64,000 nt of DNA from Rhodococcus sp. 105337. GTDB taxonomy: Bacteria > Actinomycetota > Actinomycetes > Mycobacteriales > Mycobacteriaceae. How positions within the stretch are numbered: position 1 is the first letter of the stretch; each line of letters opens with the position of its first letter. Positions 35,846 through 44,433 of this stretch are shown piece by piece. The position numbers and the translations under genes are program-made. The notes below the pieces were generated by a model. The model did no database searches. It was not told the origin of the DNA and was given only the letters and a program-made list of their open reading frames with translations. The stretch spans positions 62,001 to 126,000 of the forward strand of contig NZ_JABAGQ010000010.1 of assembly GCF_012844225.1 (NCBI RefSeq), given 5' to 3'.

Positions 35846-35901
35846 GAGATGTGTCCTCACTGTGTCGGCAACCGTGTTGGCGGTCGCGTGCAAGTCCTAC
35901 T

Positions 35902-36738
35902 CTACGAACCGCCCTCGGCGCGGGCGGACCGGGCGAACCAGGAGAGGATTTCTTCGCCGGCTGCGATGCCCGAGTGTTCGGTCACCGAGAGGTTCGCATG
36001 CTGCCATTCGAGCAGTTCGAGTTCGCCGTGACGTGGGCGGATGGCCGCGTCCGCAGCCCTCAGCATCTCGGCATCGAGCGCTCCGTCGCCGGCTGCGAAC
36101 ACGGGGGCGTCGGCGTCGATCACTCCCTCGTCGGCGAGCCGGCGGTGCACTTCGGCCACCGCGTGGGACTTACAGACGCTGTCGGGCATCGTGTAGATCT
36201 TGCGGCCCTGCTGCGAGACGTTCCACCCGCGGATACCGCACCATTCCTGCCAGTCTTCGACGAATCCGGCCGGCTGTGCCGCGACGTCGACGACGAGGTA
36301 GCAGAACAACCCGTCGGCGATCCGGAACTTCGACACCCAGCTCTCGGAGATGCGCCGCCGCAACTCGGCGATGACCTCCTCGAGGGAGGCACCACCCTCG
36401 CGTACCGCCGTCTCCACGTGCCGGCGCCACTGCTCGTCCGGTTCCCCGTCCGCCAGCAACGCGCCGCCGTTGCTGGTGATGGCATATCGCCACGGGCCGC
36501 CGGGCAGGTCGATGCGGCGGAATTGCTCCGGTGTCCGGGTGGTCGTGGGCACCACGGTATGCGCGGACGTGAGGTCTTCGAGTTGTCGTGCGGCGGTCTC
36601 GGTGACGTACGACAGCGGTGCGCCCTCGTAGTACTCGATGCACCGCAGATTTCCGGCCGAATACTGCGTGCCTGTCATCGCCGCACGCGAGTAGATCAGG
36701 GTGCGGTCGAGGTCGGTGGCGATCAATGCTGCTGTCAC
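35902..36738 (-). CDS. HAD-superfamily phosphatase of the Ter operon
   Basis: A 278-residue Cof/sucrose-phosphatase-like HAD hydrolase. The nucleophile motif is ATDLDRTLIY (Asp9 and Asp11), motif II is in TTTRTPEQ, and the late metal site is AAGDGALDAEML. It would dephosphorylate a small phosphorylated metabolite. The start is a GTG at 36738 overlapping the StiP/PELOTA gene stop by 4 bp; the longer open frame upstream is shadow. In Ter-linked biosynthetic operons a HAD phosphatase regularly accompanies phosphoribosyltransferase-fold proteins and a CitE-like lyase. Confidence 0.85.
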   Translation of the reverse strand: MTAALIATDLDRTLIYSRAAMTGTQYSAGNLRCIEYYEGAPLSYVTETAARQLEDLTSAHTVVPTTTRTPEQFRRIDLPGGPWRYAITSNGGALLADGEPDEQWRRHVETAVREGGASLEEVIAELRRRISESWVSKFRIADGLFCYLVVDVAAQPAGFVEDWQEWCGIRGWNVSQQGRKIYTMPDSVCKSHAVAEVHRRLADEGVIDADAPVFAAGDGALDAEMLRAADAAIRPRHGELELLEWQHANLSVTEHSGIAAGEEILSWFARSARAEGGS

Positions 36739-37841
36739 GGTAGGTCCTTGATGAGTCCCATACACGAATACGCGAGGTCGGGAACCTCTTCGACGGGAAC
36801 GTTGCGGGCAGCGGCGAGCATCCGGATGTGCGCGTGCTCGTCGGCGGTCAAATCGCGTACGAGGATCTTCCACGGCACCCGGCGCAGCAGTACCCGGGTC
36901 GTCTCTCCGACACCGGGTTTGACGAAATTGATGCTGGAGATGCCGTACCGCACACGGATGCGCTCCACCGACTCCCACCCTGCCCAGGTGGGTTCGCGGT
37001 CGGACCCGAGCAGTTCGCGTGCGCTCGCCAGTGCCGCTGCCCGATCGCCGAATTCGGCCGACACCGTATCGAGCAGGAGCGTCGAGACGTCGTCGCCGGC
37101 GAGTTCGGCGTAGTACTTCGCACCGTGGAATTCGCCGGGCCCTATCCACGTGTCGTTCAGGACCGTGCGCGACACCAGACCCGACACCGTCGAGTTCAGG
37201 CACGCCGACGCGATGAGAAAGTCGTCGCGGGTGCCGTAGGTACGCACGCAGTAACCGGGATCGGCGAGCACGGCGAGGTCGTCCGACAGCGCCGGGCCAC
37301 CGGCGGCGGAGTACTCGGCCAGCGCGGCCGCCAGCTCCCGCGCGATCGCGCCCTTGCCGGTCCAGCCGTCGACGAACACGACCGAGGCCGGGTCGTGGTG
37401 TTCGGTGATGTAATCGAGTGCTGCGGAGTCGATTCCGCGTCCCCGCACGATCGAGACCGCGTAGTGCGGCAGCGACAGGCCGTGGTGCTGTTGCGCCCAG
37501 CGGCGGATCAGGATTCCGACCGGCGTTCCCGCGCGCGCCAGCGACACGAGAGTGAGGTTCGTCCCGCGTTCGGCGATCAGGAGTTCGGTCAGGGTTCCCA
37601 CCGCGTGGGCAAGTCGTCCCGCGGTGGACGCGAGTGCCTTGTCGAACAACTCCCGGTACGGGGCGTCGGGCTGGTACTCGACCGGCAACGACTCCGCGTA
37701 GTGCGCGAGTCCCGCCTGGATGCGGGCCTCACGCTCGGCGATGTCGCCTTCGAGGTCGACGTGCGAGAGATCCTTGAGCAGCCAGGTCACCTCGTCCGGG
37801 GCGTACGAACCGAAATCGGGTCCGGTCAACGGTGTGGTCAT
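36735..37841 (-). CDS. StiP-type phosphoribosyltransferase-fold protein with C-terminal PELOTA-like domain
   Basis: A 368-residue protein typical of Ter operons. The N-terminal three quarters carry the StiP/PRTase_1 family pattern (LVSLARAGTPVGILIRRW, HYAVSIVRGRGID, VVFVDGWTGKGAI, LADPGYC, LNSTVSGLVSR). The conserved Cys and a glycine-rich WTGKG loop replace the usual PRPP loop. The C-terminal 80 residues (WKILVRDLTADEHAHIRMLA) fit the PELOTA RNA-binding-like domain. It has been annotated elsewhere as a cysteine protease or a phosphoribosyltransferase; the fold argues for nucleotide chemistry. It is coupled to its neighbours by 4-bp overlaps on both sides. Confidence 0.82.
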   Translation of the reverse strand: MTTPLTGPDFGSYAPDEVTWLLKDLSHVDLEGDIAEREARIQAGLAHYAESLPVEYQPDAPYRELFDKALASTAGRLAHAVGTLTELLIAERGTNLTLVSLARAGTPVGILIRRWAQQHHGLSLPHYAVSIVRGRGIDSAALDYITEHHDPASVVFVDGWTGKGAIARELAAALAEYSAAGGPALSDDLAVLADPGYCVRTYGTRDDFLIASACLNSTVSGLVSRTVLNDTWIGPGEFHGAKYYAELAGDDVSTLLLDTVSAEFGDRAAALASARELLGSDREPTWAGWESVERIRVRYGISSINFVKPGVGETTRVLLRRVPWKILVRDLTADEHAHIRMLAAARNVPVEEVPDLAYSCMGLIKDLP

Positions 37842-39133
37842 CGTGTCTCCCTCGAAGCAGCCAGTGCTGCCGGATCTGTGGCCGGCACAACCGCCACCAG
37901 TACGTCCTCGCCGGCCGCGCTCACTACGTCGAGCACGCCCCCGTCGGCGCGCAGGCGTTCGGTATCGGCCGGAGAGTCGACCACGAGGATCAACTCGGGG
38001 CGTACTTCGGCGGGTTCCGGCCACCGGGCGTTGTACAGGTACCGGGCGGCCTCGGTTTCGTGTTCGGACGGGATGTGTTCGGGTGCGACGAAAGAGAATC
38101 CGCGCCGCAGTGGGTAGCCCGGGACATCCCGGACGTACGCGGGCGACCGTGTCGTGGTCTGGAATCTGGTCGCGGTGCCACGCTCGGAGAGCGCCTGTGC
38201 CAGTCGCAGCGGCAGGTACATGAGTTCTTCGTGGCCGATGACGATCGCCGGACGATCGCTCTCCCGGACGGACTCGACCGTCGCTGCCGCCGCGGCGACC
38301 GCGGAGTCGTAGGCCGCGAAGTCGCTGCCCAGAACGCCGTGCCGTCCTCCGTCGGGGACGTCCGAGGGCCAGGGCACAGAGACGAACCGAACGGTACCGC
38401 GGTGAGCAGCGACAGGATTGAGGTCGGGAGCCGGTAGCGCGGTGACCCGGTCGGTGAGATCGGTGGGCAGCACGGTGTGACCGTCCGCGAGGCTCACGTG
38501 CTCGATCGTCGCGCCGAGGTCGAGTTCCGCCGCCGCCGTCTGGCGACGGTGCTCCTCGCCGCGCATGTCCACGAGCGACGCGACGATGTAACGGTCACGG
38601 GGATGAATCCGGTGCAGCGCACGGATGGCATCGACAGCTGTTGCACCGGTCGAGATTTCGTCGTCGACGAGAACGAGCGGCGCGGCGTTGGCGAAGAGAT
38701 CCGGCGAAGTGGGCTGCAGCAGGTGCGATGTCGCGTGGGAGTGTCCCTCCTCGAAACCGGCGAACACCACCGCGCCCGGCACGCGGCGACGTGTCGAATG
38801 CAGGTAGCACCCGGCACCCACCGCCTCGGCGACACAGTGTCCCAAACCCGTTGCGGTCTCTGCGAATCCCAGAACGAGCGCATTCGAAGCGTCGTCGCCG
38901 AGCAGGTCGGAGACGAGGAGCCCGAGGTCGCGGCCCGCCGCCAGCACCGCGGCGGGGTCGGTGGGGATGTGCTTGCCGAGCACCGTCGATACCAGCAGAT
39001 GTGCCCGGCGCGGGTTCCGGCGAAGTCCGGGCTGGACGAGTTCCGGGACGGTGTAGCCGCTCGAAGTTCCTCGATGCTCGAGGGCGAGCCCGAACTCCTC
39101 GGTGGCCCAATACTTCTGGAGAATGTCGGTCAT
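37838..39133 (-). CDS. Phosphoribosyltransferase with TRSP domain
   Basis: A 431-residue protein. The first half is a true type I phosphoribosyltransferase with the PRPP-binding loop LVLVDDEISTGATA (residues 153-166). The second half is a TRSP-type domain (IVIGHEELMYLPLRLAQAL, FQTTTRSPAYVRDVPGYPLR) found only with these PRTases. It would attach a base-like group to PRPP. Start ATG at 39133, overlapping the CitE-like gene stop; its own stop overlaps the StiP-type gene. It is the clearest indication that the operon makes a nucleotide- or nucleoside-like compound. Confidence 0.87.
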   Translation of the reverse strand: MTDILQKYWATEEFGLALEHRGTSSGYTVPELVQPGLRRNPRRAHLLVSTVLGKHIPTDPAAVLAAGRDLGLLVSDLLGDDASNALVLGFAETATGLGHCVAEAVGAGCYLHSTRRRVPGAVVFAGFEEGHSHATSHLLQPTSPDLFANAAPLVLVDDEISTGATAVDAIRALHRIHPRDRYIVASLVDMRGEEHRRQTAAAELDLGATIEHVSLADGHTVLPTDLTDRVTALPAPDLNPVAAHRGTVRFVSVPWPSDVPDGGRHGVLGSDFAAYDSAVAAAAATVESVRESDRPAIVIGHEELMYLPLRLAQALSERGTATRFQTTTRSPAYVRDVPGYPLRRGFSFVAPEHIPSEHETEAARYLYNARWPEPAEVRPELILVVDSPADTERLRADGGVLDVVSAAGEDVLVAVVPATDPAALAASRETR

Positions 39134-40320
39134 CGGTCCACCAGCGCCGTCAACAGTTCGACGAACGTGACGCCCTTGTTGGTGACTCCGAATACGGACG
39201 CACGGACCAGCGTCTGCTCCGCCCAGGTGCGGTGGGGACGGCGTTCGTTCATCTTGTTGCCGTACCCGGACGCGCTGACTCCACCGGTGTCGCGATCGAG
39301 AATGTCGGTCGCGTCGTGGAACTCCTCGTGCGTGACCGCCGACAACGCGTGTACCGCGGCGACGTGCGAGGGATGGATCACCGTCTTGCCCTGGATGCCG
39401 TTCGCGCGGTCGAGTGCGATCTCCCGCAGGAGACCGTCGAGATCCCGGCTGACGAGTTGCTGGCGGAACACCACCGCGTCCTGCTCCTCGAACGGGGTAG
39501 CGCGCAGCATCGGCCGGAACATGCGTTCGTGATCGGCGAAGTACTCCCACACCGGCCCGGTGATGACGAACCCGGTGCCGTCGGTGCGGCCGAGGTGGTT
39601 GACGATGTCGGCGATCACGTCGACGACGACCCGCACGTCGTAGATCGTCAGGTCGCGGTCGCGGCGGATGCCGAAGGTCGCACACATGTCGGTCGCGCCG
39701 ATCCGGACGGCGAGGATCCGGTGGCGATGTTCGGCGAGCAGCCGAGCGATCGCGCGCAGTTCGTCGTCGCGGGTTTCGCGGTGCACCACAGCAGCCGATT
39801 CGATGACGGGCATCGCGTAGAGGTTCCGCCCGACCCGCTCGGAGGCGACGGCGACCGCGTCGAGGAAGTTGCCCCCGGTAGTGGCACCGAACTTGGGAAG
39901 CACGAATCCGGTGAGCACGCTGCTTCCGGGACCCAGCATCTCGGTGAGCCGGTCGATCCCGTCGGGGGTGCGGACGCGAACGAACAACATCATCGGCGCT
40001 TCGCCACGGAGAGCGAGTTCGTCGAGGGTCGCGACGGCGTTGCGGAGTCCGTCCTCGACCTCGTCGTCGGCCACGGCGTCCTCGAGATCGAGCACCATCG
40101 AGGTCACGCCTTCGGCGGAGCGCCGGACGATGGTGGCCGTGAGGTCGTGCCGGGTCGCGGGGACGTACAACGTGGCCCCGAGCGCCATCGCGAGCCGCTC
40201 ACGGGCGTCGGCGTGACCGAAAGGTTGGGGGTGGTGCAGGAACAGGCGGTCCAAGGTGGGCCGGTCCAGATGTCGGAAGTGCCGCATCGCGCGCACCCCG
40301 GTGTGAGTAGCCCCGGTCAT
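39130..40320 (-). CDS. HpcH/HpaI (CitE-like) lyase of the Ter operon
   Basis: A 396-residue CitE-superfamily TIM-barrel protein, about 120 residues longer than the catabolic CitE at 7036. Key sites are SMVLDLEDAVAD, FVRVRTPDGID, MPVIESAAVVH and GKTVIHPSH. It probably forms or breaks a C-C bond next to a carboxylate or thioester. The extra length includes a C-terminal segment GNKMNERRPHRTWAEQTL specific to the Ter group. Start ATG at 40320 overlaps the coiled-coil gene stop (ATGA). It is unlikely to take part in leucine breakdown. Confidence 0.85.
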   Translation of the reverse strand: MTGATHTGVRAMRHFRHLDRPTLDRLFLHHPQPFGHADARERLAMALGATLYVPATRHDLTATIVRRSAEGVTSMVLDLEDAVADDEVEDGLRNAVATLDELALRGEAPMMLFVRVRTPDGIDRLTEMLGPGSSVLTGFVLPKFGATTGGNFLDAVAVASERVGRNLYAMPVIESAAVVHRETRDDELRAIARLLAEHRHRILAVRIGATDMCATFGIRRDRDLTIYDVRVVVDVIADIVNHLGRTDGTGFVITGPVWEYFADHERMFRPMLRATPFEEQDAVVFRQQLVSRDLDGLLREIALDRANGIQGKTVIHPSHVAAVHALSAVTHEEFHDATDILDRDTGGVSASGYGNKMNERRPHRTWAEQTLVRASVFGVTNKGVTFVELLTALVDR

Positions 40321-41516
40321 CGGTCCGTGTTCCGTCCTCTCATTCGATTCACCACTCCGGTGATGAACGTCGATACCGCGTCCAGGTCTTTGACGTACGC
40401 CCAGTAGTCGGGATGTACACCGGTCAGCGCATCGACTGCCCGGTCGATTCGATTCAGCTGGGCGTCGAGGACGGATCCCCATTCTGCTGTGAGTCCACGC
40501 TGTACCGCGAGGTGTTGTGCATCACGCAGCCGGAACCGCACGTCACGGACCTTCGACTCCGGGTTTTCCTTGACGGCTCGCAGCGTGGCGAGCCGGTCGG
40601 TCACCGCATCGACGAGTTCTTCGGCCCGCGCGAGCTCCGCGCGCACCACACCGGCCTGGGCGAGCGCTTCTTCGGGGCGTCCTGCGGCGAGGGACGCGCG
40701 GGCGACGTCGAGTTCCTCGGCGGCGCGCTCGAGCAGAAGAAGGGCTTGTTGTTCGTTGTCGGACAGATCCGCCGAACTGGCGGCGTTGAATTCGCGCAGC
40801 AGGGCGGAGTAGGCCGGTGCGAGACCTTCCGACCGAGTGCGTACTGCGCCGAGCCGGGTGGTGACGGAGGCGAGGGTGTTGCGTGCCTCGGCCTGCCGTC
40901 CCGGTGCCTCCGCGAGCGCTTCACGAAACGCCGCGGTTGCTTCCTCCACCTGGTGGGCGGCGGTACGCACCGCACCCGCACCGGTCGCGGCACCGAGGGT
41001 GTGGAGTGCGCGTTGCACCGCGTCGGTGGTCGCGCGGACGGACGGGTACTCGGCGAACGCGCTGTTCGCGGGTGTGTCCAGCGCTCCGAGGGCGTCGCGG
41101 GCATCGGCGCTCACCCGGGCGGCCAGCTGGGGTGCGGTCTGCGCGACCGTGACCGCGTGCTCGAGATGACCGCGGTAGCGCTCGTAGAACTCGTCCAGAG
41201 TTCTTGCGGCGTCCGCAATCTGGTGGATCACCTGCTCGTAGGCTGCGGCAGGGGCCAGCTCTTCCTCGGGTTCGGTGCGAGCGAGTTGCAGATACGCCTC
41301 GGCTGCCTGGTAGCACTTCTGCCGGATCGGTTCCCACCTGCGGAGCAGGTCCCGTTCCGGCGCGACCTCGTGGGAGGCGATGACGCCGGCCTCTGCGATG
41401 GACTGTCGCTTGTCCATGTCGAGGAACGCGGCCACCATCGCGTCATGGGCGCGGAGGGCCGCGGGATCATCGGTGCGCCCGCCGCCGAAGAGGCGGCGCG
41501 TCCATCGGCTCGCCAC
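40317..41516 (-). CDS. Uncharacterised alpha-helical coiled-coil protein heading the Ter operon
   Basis: A protein of about 399 residues that I cannot assign to a named family. Nearly the whole length is predicted amphipathic helix rich in Ala, Glu, Arg and Leu (for example LSDNEQQALLLLERAAEELD and RAELARAEELVDAVTDRLA), with a basic N-terminus (VASRWTRRLFGGGR). No signal peptide or membrane segment is seen. The start is probably GTG at 41516. The frame is open further upstream but with weaker coding character. As first gene of the operon and coupled by overlap to the CitE-like gene, it may scaffold the enzymes or link them to TerD proteins. Confidence 0.7.
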   Translation of the reverse strand: MASRWTRRLFGGGRTDDPAALRAHDAMVAAFLDMDKRQSIAEAGVIASHEVAPERDLLRRWEPIRQKCYQAAEAYLQLARTEPEEELAPAAAYEQVIHQIADAARTLDEFYERYRGHLEHAVTVAQTAPQLAARVSADARDALGALDTPANSAFAEYPSVRATTDAVQRALHTLGAATGAGAVRTAAHQVEEATAAFREALAEAPGRQAEARNTLASVTTRLGAVRTRSEGLAPAYSALLREFNAASSADLSDNEQQALLLLERAAEELDVARASLAAGRPEEALAQAGVVRAELARAEELVDAVTDRLATLRAVKENPESKVRDVRFRLRDAQHLAVQRGLTAEWGSVLDAQLNRIDRAVDALTGVHPDYWAYVKDLDAVSTFITGVVNRMRGRNTDR

Positions 41517-41736
41517 AAGACCGAATGGTACTGCTCGCCCGGCCCGCGCCTGTCGACTCGACCTCCCGGGACCCCGTACGGGGGCCTCGGCTGGGCATTC
41601 GGGGCGTGACCCGGCACGGAGTCGGCATAGTGGGTAGGGGCGCACCTCACAGAGACCTATTACTGTGGGGGCATACGCGCACACTGGGCGTGCCCTTCCG
41701 GTACGTCGACCGTAGGAACGATCGAAAGGACCCCGC

Positions 41737-42312
41737 ATGGGCGTCAGCTTGACCAAGGGTGGCAACGTTTCGCTCACCAAGGAAGCGCCGAACCTCACGG
41801 CTGTGGCCGTCGGCCTCGGCTGGGACGTGCGTACCACCACCGGTACCGACTTCGACCTCGACGCCAGTGCGATCGCTACGGGTGCCGACAAGAAGGTCGT
41901 CTCCGACCAGCACTTCGTGTTCTTCAACAACATGAAGTCGCCCGACGGCTCCATCGAGCACGCCGGCGACAACCGCACCGGTGAGGGCGAGGGCGACGAC
42001 GAGGTCATCAACGTCGACCTGTCCGCCGTGCCGGCGAACATCGAGTCCATCTTCTTCCCCGTCTCGATCTACGACGGTGAGACCCGCAGCCAGTCGTTCG
42101 GCCAGGTTCGCAACGCGTACATCCGCGTCGTCGACCGCGCCAACGGCTCCGAGCTGGCCCGTTACGACCTCTCCGAGGATGCGTCCACCGAGACCGCGAT
42201 GGTCTTCGGTGAGCTGTACCGCAACGGTGCCGAGTGGAAGTTCCGGGCCATCGGCCAGGGCTACGCCTCGGGCCTGTCGGGCATTGCGCGCGATTACGGT
42301 GTCAACGTCTAG
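41737..42312 (+). CDS. terD: TerD-family Ca2+-binding stress protein
   Basis: A 191-residue canonical TerD protein: [15 protein letters not shown] at the start, DFDLDASA (about 38-45) and [13 protein letters not shown] (77-89) as Ca2+ ligands, ending [17 protein letters not shown]. TerD proteins confer tellurite and general stress tolerance and work with TerC-type membrane proteins. GAAAGGA lies upstream of the ATG. It is divergent from the Ter biosynthetic operon across a 220-base gap without a gene. In that gap CACAG-N10-CTGTG near 41648-41667 is the main symmetric element. Confidence 0.95.
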   Translation: MGVSLTKGGNVSLTKEAPNLTAVAVGLGWDVRTTTGTDFDLDASAIATGADKKVVSDQHFVFFNNMKSPDGSIEHAGDNRTGEGEGDDEVINVDLSAVPANIESIFFPVSIYDGETRSQSFGQVRNAYIRVVDRANGSELARYDLSEDASTETAMVFGELYRNGAEWKFRAIGQGYASGLSGIARDYGVNV

Positions 42313-42325
42313 TTCGATCAGTCGT

Positions 42326-42356
42326 GATCCGGTCCCGGCCGTGCCGGGGCCGGATC
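42326..42356 (+). terminator. Stem-loop between terD and terC
   Basis: A 13-bp stem with one G-T pair (GATCCGG...CCGGATC, 42326-42356) and a 5-base loop, 13 bases after the terD stop and 70 before the terC start. No T-run follows. It could be a partial terminator that lets terD be made in excess over the membrane protein, or an mRNA-stabilising element. Confidence 0.55.
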
Positions 42357-42425
42357 GACGCTCTCCGGAGCCTGCAGTAACCACCCTGCACCGCCCCTGA
42401 CTTCTACTCAGAAAGGCCACGCTTC

Positions 42426-43526
42426 GTGGTTCTGCGAATATTCGGCCCGTCGCTGGCCGTCACCGTCATCTCTCTTGTGGTGGCGTTTCTCTACGGTGGC
42501 CCCCAGGCTCTGTTCCTCTGTGTGATCCTCGGCATCCTCGAAGTCTCGCTCTCGTTCGACAACGCGGTCATCAACGCGACCGTCCTGCGCCGGATGAGCG
42601 AGTTCTGGCAGAAGATCTTCCTCACCGTCGGCATCCTCATCGCCGTCTTCGGCATGCGTCTGGTGTTCCCGCTGCTCATCGTGTGGGTGGCATCCGGGCT
42701 CGGTCCGATCGCGGCACTCGATCTTGCGCTCAATCCGCCGGAGGACGGGGCCGCATACTTCCCCGACGGCAGCGCGAGCTACGAGACGCTGATCACCGAC
42801 GCGCACCCCCAGATCGCTGCGTTCGGCGGCATGTTCCTGCTGATGCTGTTCCTGCACTTCATGCTCGAAGAGCGTGAGATCAAGTGGCTGAAGTGGCTCG
42901 AAGTTCCGCTCGCGAAGGCAGGCAAGCTCGACCAGCTCGAGGTTGTCGTCGCCACCGCACTGCTGCTGATCACCGCCACCGTCATCGCACCCGACGACAA
43001 GGTGTCGACGGTGATGATCGCCGGTGCGCTCGGCATGATCACCTACATCGCGGTCAACGGTCTCGGCGAGATGTTCCATGTCCCGGAAGAAGACGAAGTA
43101 CCCACCGGTGGGCCGAGCGGACTGGCCAAGGCCACCGGTAAGGCCGGGTTCTTCCTGTTCCTCTACCTCGAGGTCCTCGACGCTTCGTTCTCGTTCGACG
43201 GCGTCATCGGGGCGTTCGCGATCACGTCCGACCCGATCATCATCGCCCTGGGTCTGGGCTTCATCGGCGCGATGTTCGTCCGATCCATCACCATCTACCT
43301 CGTCCGCAAGGGCACGCTGAACGATTACGTGTATCTCGAGCACGGCGCCCACTGGGCGATCGGCGCACTCGCGTTGATCCTGCTGTACTCGATCGGCACG
43401 CACGTTCCCGAGGTGATCACCGGCCTGGTCGGTATCGCCCTGATCGGCGCAGCCTTCGCTTCGAGCGTCTACCGCAATCGCAACAACGCCAAGAAGGCGG
43501 ACGCGGACGAAATAGTGTCCGCCTGA
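42426..43526 (+). CDS. terC: TerC/DUF475-family membrane protein
   Basis: A 366-residue integral membrane protein with about nine hydrophobic segments. Two symmetric halves each carry the family motif with a membrane Asp: SFDNAVINA (about 38-46) and SFDGVIGAF (from about 258). This pattern defines the TerC superfamily, whose members act in metal (Mn2+) export and tellurite resistance. It is the DUF475/YkoY-like branch rather than short TerC. The start is GTG at 42426. TerD-type proteins are thought to gather around TerC at the membrane, which fits its position next to terD. Confidence 0.92.
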   Translation: MVLRIFGPSLAVTVISLVVAFLYGGPQALFLCVILGILEVSLSFDNAVINATVLRRMSEFWQKIFLTVGILIAVFGMRLVFPLLIVWVASGLGPIAALDLALNPPEDGAAYFPDGSASYETLITDAHPQIAAFGGMFLLMLFLHFMLEEREIKWLKWLEVPLAKAGKLDQLEVVVATALLLITATVIAPDDKVSTVMIAGALGMITYIAVNGLGEMFHVPEEDEVPTGGPSGLAKATGKAGFFLFLYLEVLDASFSFDGVIGAFAITSDPIIIALGLGFIGAMFVRSITIYLVRKGTLNDYVYLEHGAHWAIGALALILLYSIGTHVPEVITGLVGIALIGAAFASSVYRNRNNAKKADADEIVSA

Positions 43527-43548
43527 GCAGTCCGACAGTGAGTTCGAC

Positions 43549-43597
43549 AGCGAAGGGAGCCTCCGACCCGGATTTCGGGAAGAGGGCTCCCTTCGCT
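43549..43597 (+). terminator. Terminator after terC
   Basis: A perfect 13-bp inverted repeat, AGCGAAGGGAGCC at 43549-43561 and GGCTCCCTTCGCT at 43585-43597, followed by GTTTCG. It starts about 20 bases after the terC stop and ends the terD-terC transcript before the terA-like gene. Confidence 0.8.
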
Positions 43598-43649
43598 GTT
43601 TCGTACCCCCAGTGCAGTCCGCACACCGCAGTTCCGACGAAAGGTAATC

Positions 43650-44306
43650 GTGGCCATCGACTACAGCAAGAAGCCTGAACAGAATTCGGGCGTCAACCTC
43701 AGCAAGATCAACCTCACGAAAGAGTCCCCGACGGTCAGCCTGTCCAAGGGCGGGTCCGCTCGGGGCGTCACGCGCGTCAACCTCGACTGGTCGCGCGGGG
43801 AGCAGAAGAAGGGCTTCCTCGCCAAGCTGACCGGCGCGAGCAACGGTGTCGACCTCGACCTCGGCTGCCTCTTCGAGCTTGCCGACGGGTCCAAGGGTGT
43901 CATCCAGGCTCTCGGCAACAGCTTCGGAGCGCTGAACACGCCGCCGTACATCCACCTCGACGGTGACGACCGCACCGGTTCGGTGGCGGGTGGCGAGAAC
44001 ATGCACATCAACCTCGAACGCCCCGAACTCTTCAAGCGCGTGCTGATCTTCGCGATGATCTACCAGGGCGCGCCCAACTGGGCCGCGGTCGACGGCGTGG
44101 TCACGCTGTCCCCGCCGTCCGGACCGCAGATCGAGGTCCGCCTCGATTCCCCCAACAACGGGGCACGCATCTGCGCCATCGCGATGATCGAGAACACCGG
44201 TCAGGGAGTCACCGTCAACCGCCTGGTGGAGTACATCGACGGCAGTCAGTCCGACCTCGACCGCAAGTACGGGTGGGGCATGAAGTGGCAGGCCGGCCGC
44301 AAGTAG
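43650..44306 (+). CDS. TerA-like tellurium-resistance/stress protein
   Basis: A 218-residue protein of the TerD/TerA superfamily. NLSKINLTKESPTVSLSKGG at the start is followed by DLDLGCLFELADGSKGVIQALG and DGDDRTGSVAGGENM, the last being the acidic metal loop. The end (RLVEYIDGSQSDLDRKYGWGMKW) is typical of TerA-like rather than TerD proteins. GTG start at 43650 with GAAAGG 6 bases before. It lies after the terC terminator, so it may have its own promoter. It completes the plus-strand Ter genes. Confidence 0.9.
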   Translation: MAIDYSKKPEQNSGVNLSKINLTKESPTVSLSKGGSARGVTRVNLDWSRGEQKKGFLAKLTGASNGVDLDLGCLFELADGSKGVIQALGNSFGALNTPPYIHLDGDDRTGSVAGGENMHINLERPELFKRVLIFAMIYQGAPNWAAVDGVVTLSPPSGPQIEVRLDSPNNGARICAIAMIENTGQGVTVNRLVEYIDGSQSDLDRKYGWGMKWQAGRK

Positions 44307-44321
44307 CGGACGGACGGGGCA

Positions 44322-44353
44322 GGGGTGCGGCCACGGTCGCGTGGCCGCACCCC
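44322..44353 (+). terminator. Terminator after the terA-like gene
   Basis: A 14-bp perfect stem (GGGGTGCGGCCACG at 44322-44335, complement at 44340-44353) with a GTCG tetraloop, 15 bases after the stop. No T-run. It separates the Ter genes from the oxidoreductase gene. Confidence 0.75.
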
Positions 44354-44383
44354 GCGGCTCTTCGACCTCCCGGTTCTATGGGT

Positions 44384-44401
44384 TCTGTCACACTGGACAG
44401 A
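44384..44401. promoter_or_regulatory. Inverted repeat upstream of the YdeP-type gene
   Basis: TCTGTC-N6-GACAGA at 44384-44401, about 33 bases before the ATG, in the position of a core promoter or operator. No candidate regulator gene is adjacent. Confidence 0.4.
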
Positions 44402-44433
44402 GCACAAAACGCTGCGCTGTGAGGAGTGATCTG

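Noticed and set aside
42408-44006. A 532-residue minus-strand frame opposite terC and the terA-like gene
   Set aside because: It is His/Asp/Arg-rich antisense without a domain, while both plus-strand genes have clear motifs and ribosome binding sites.
33075-44306. Ter locus as a phage-defence island
   Set aside because: Ter genes have been discussed in phage inhibition, but no nuclease, abortive-infection gene or integrase accompanies them here, and the composition matches the surrounding DNA.
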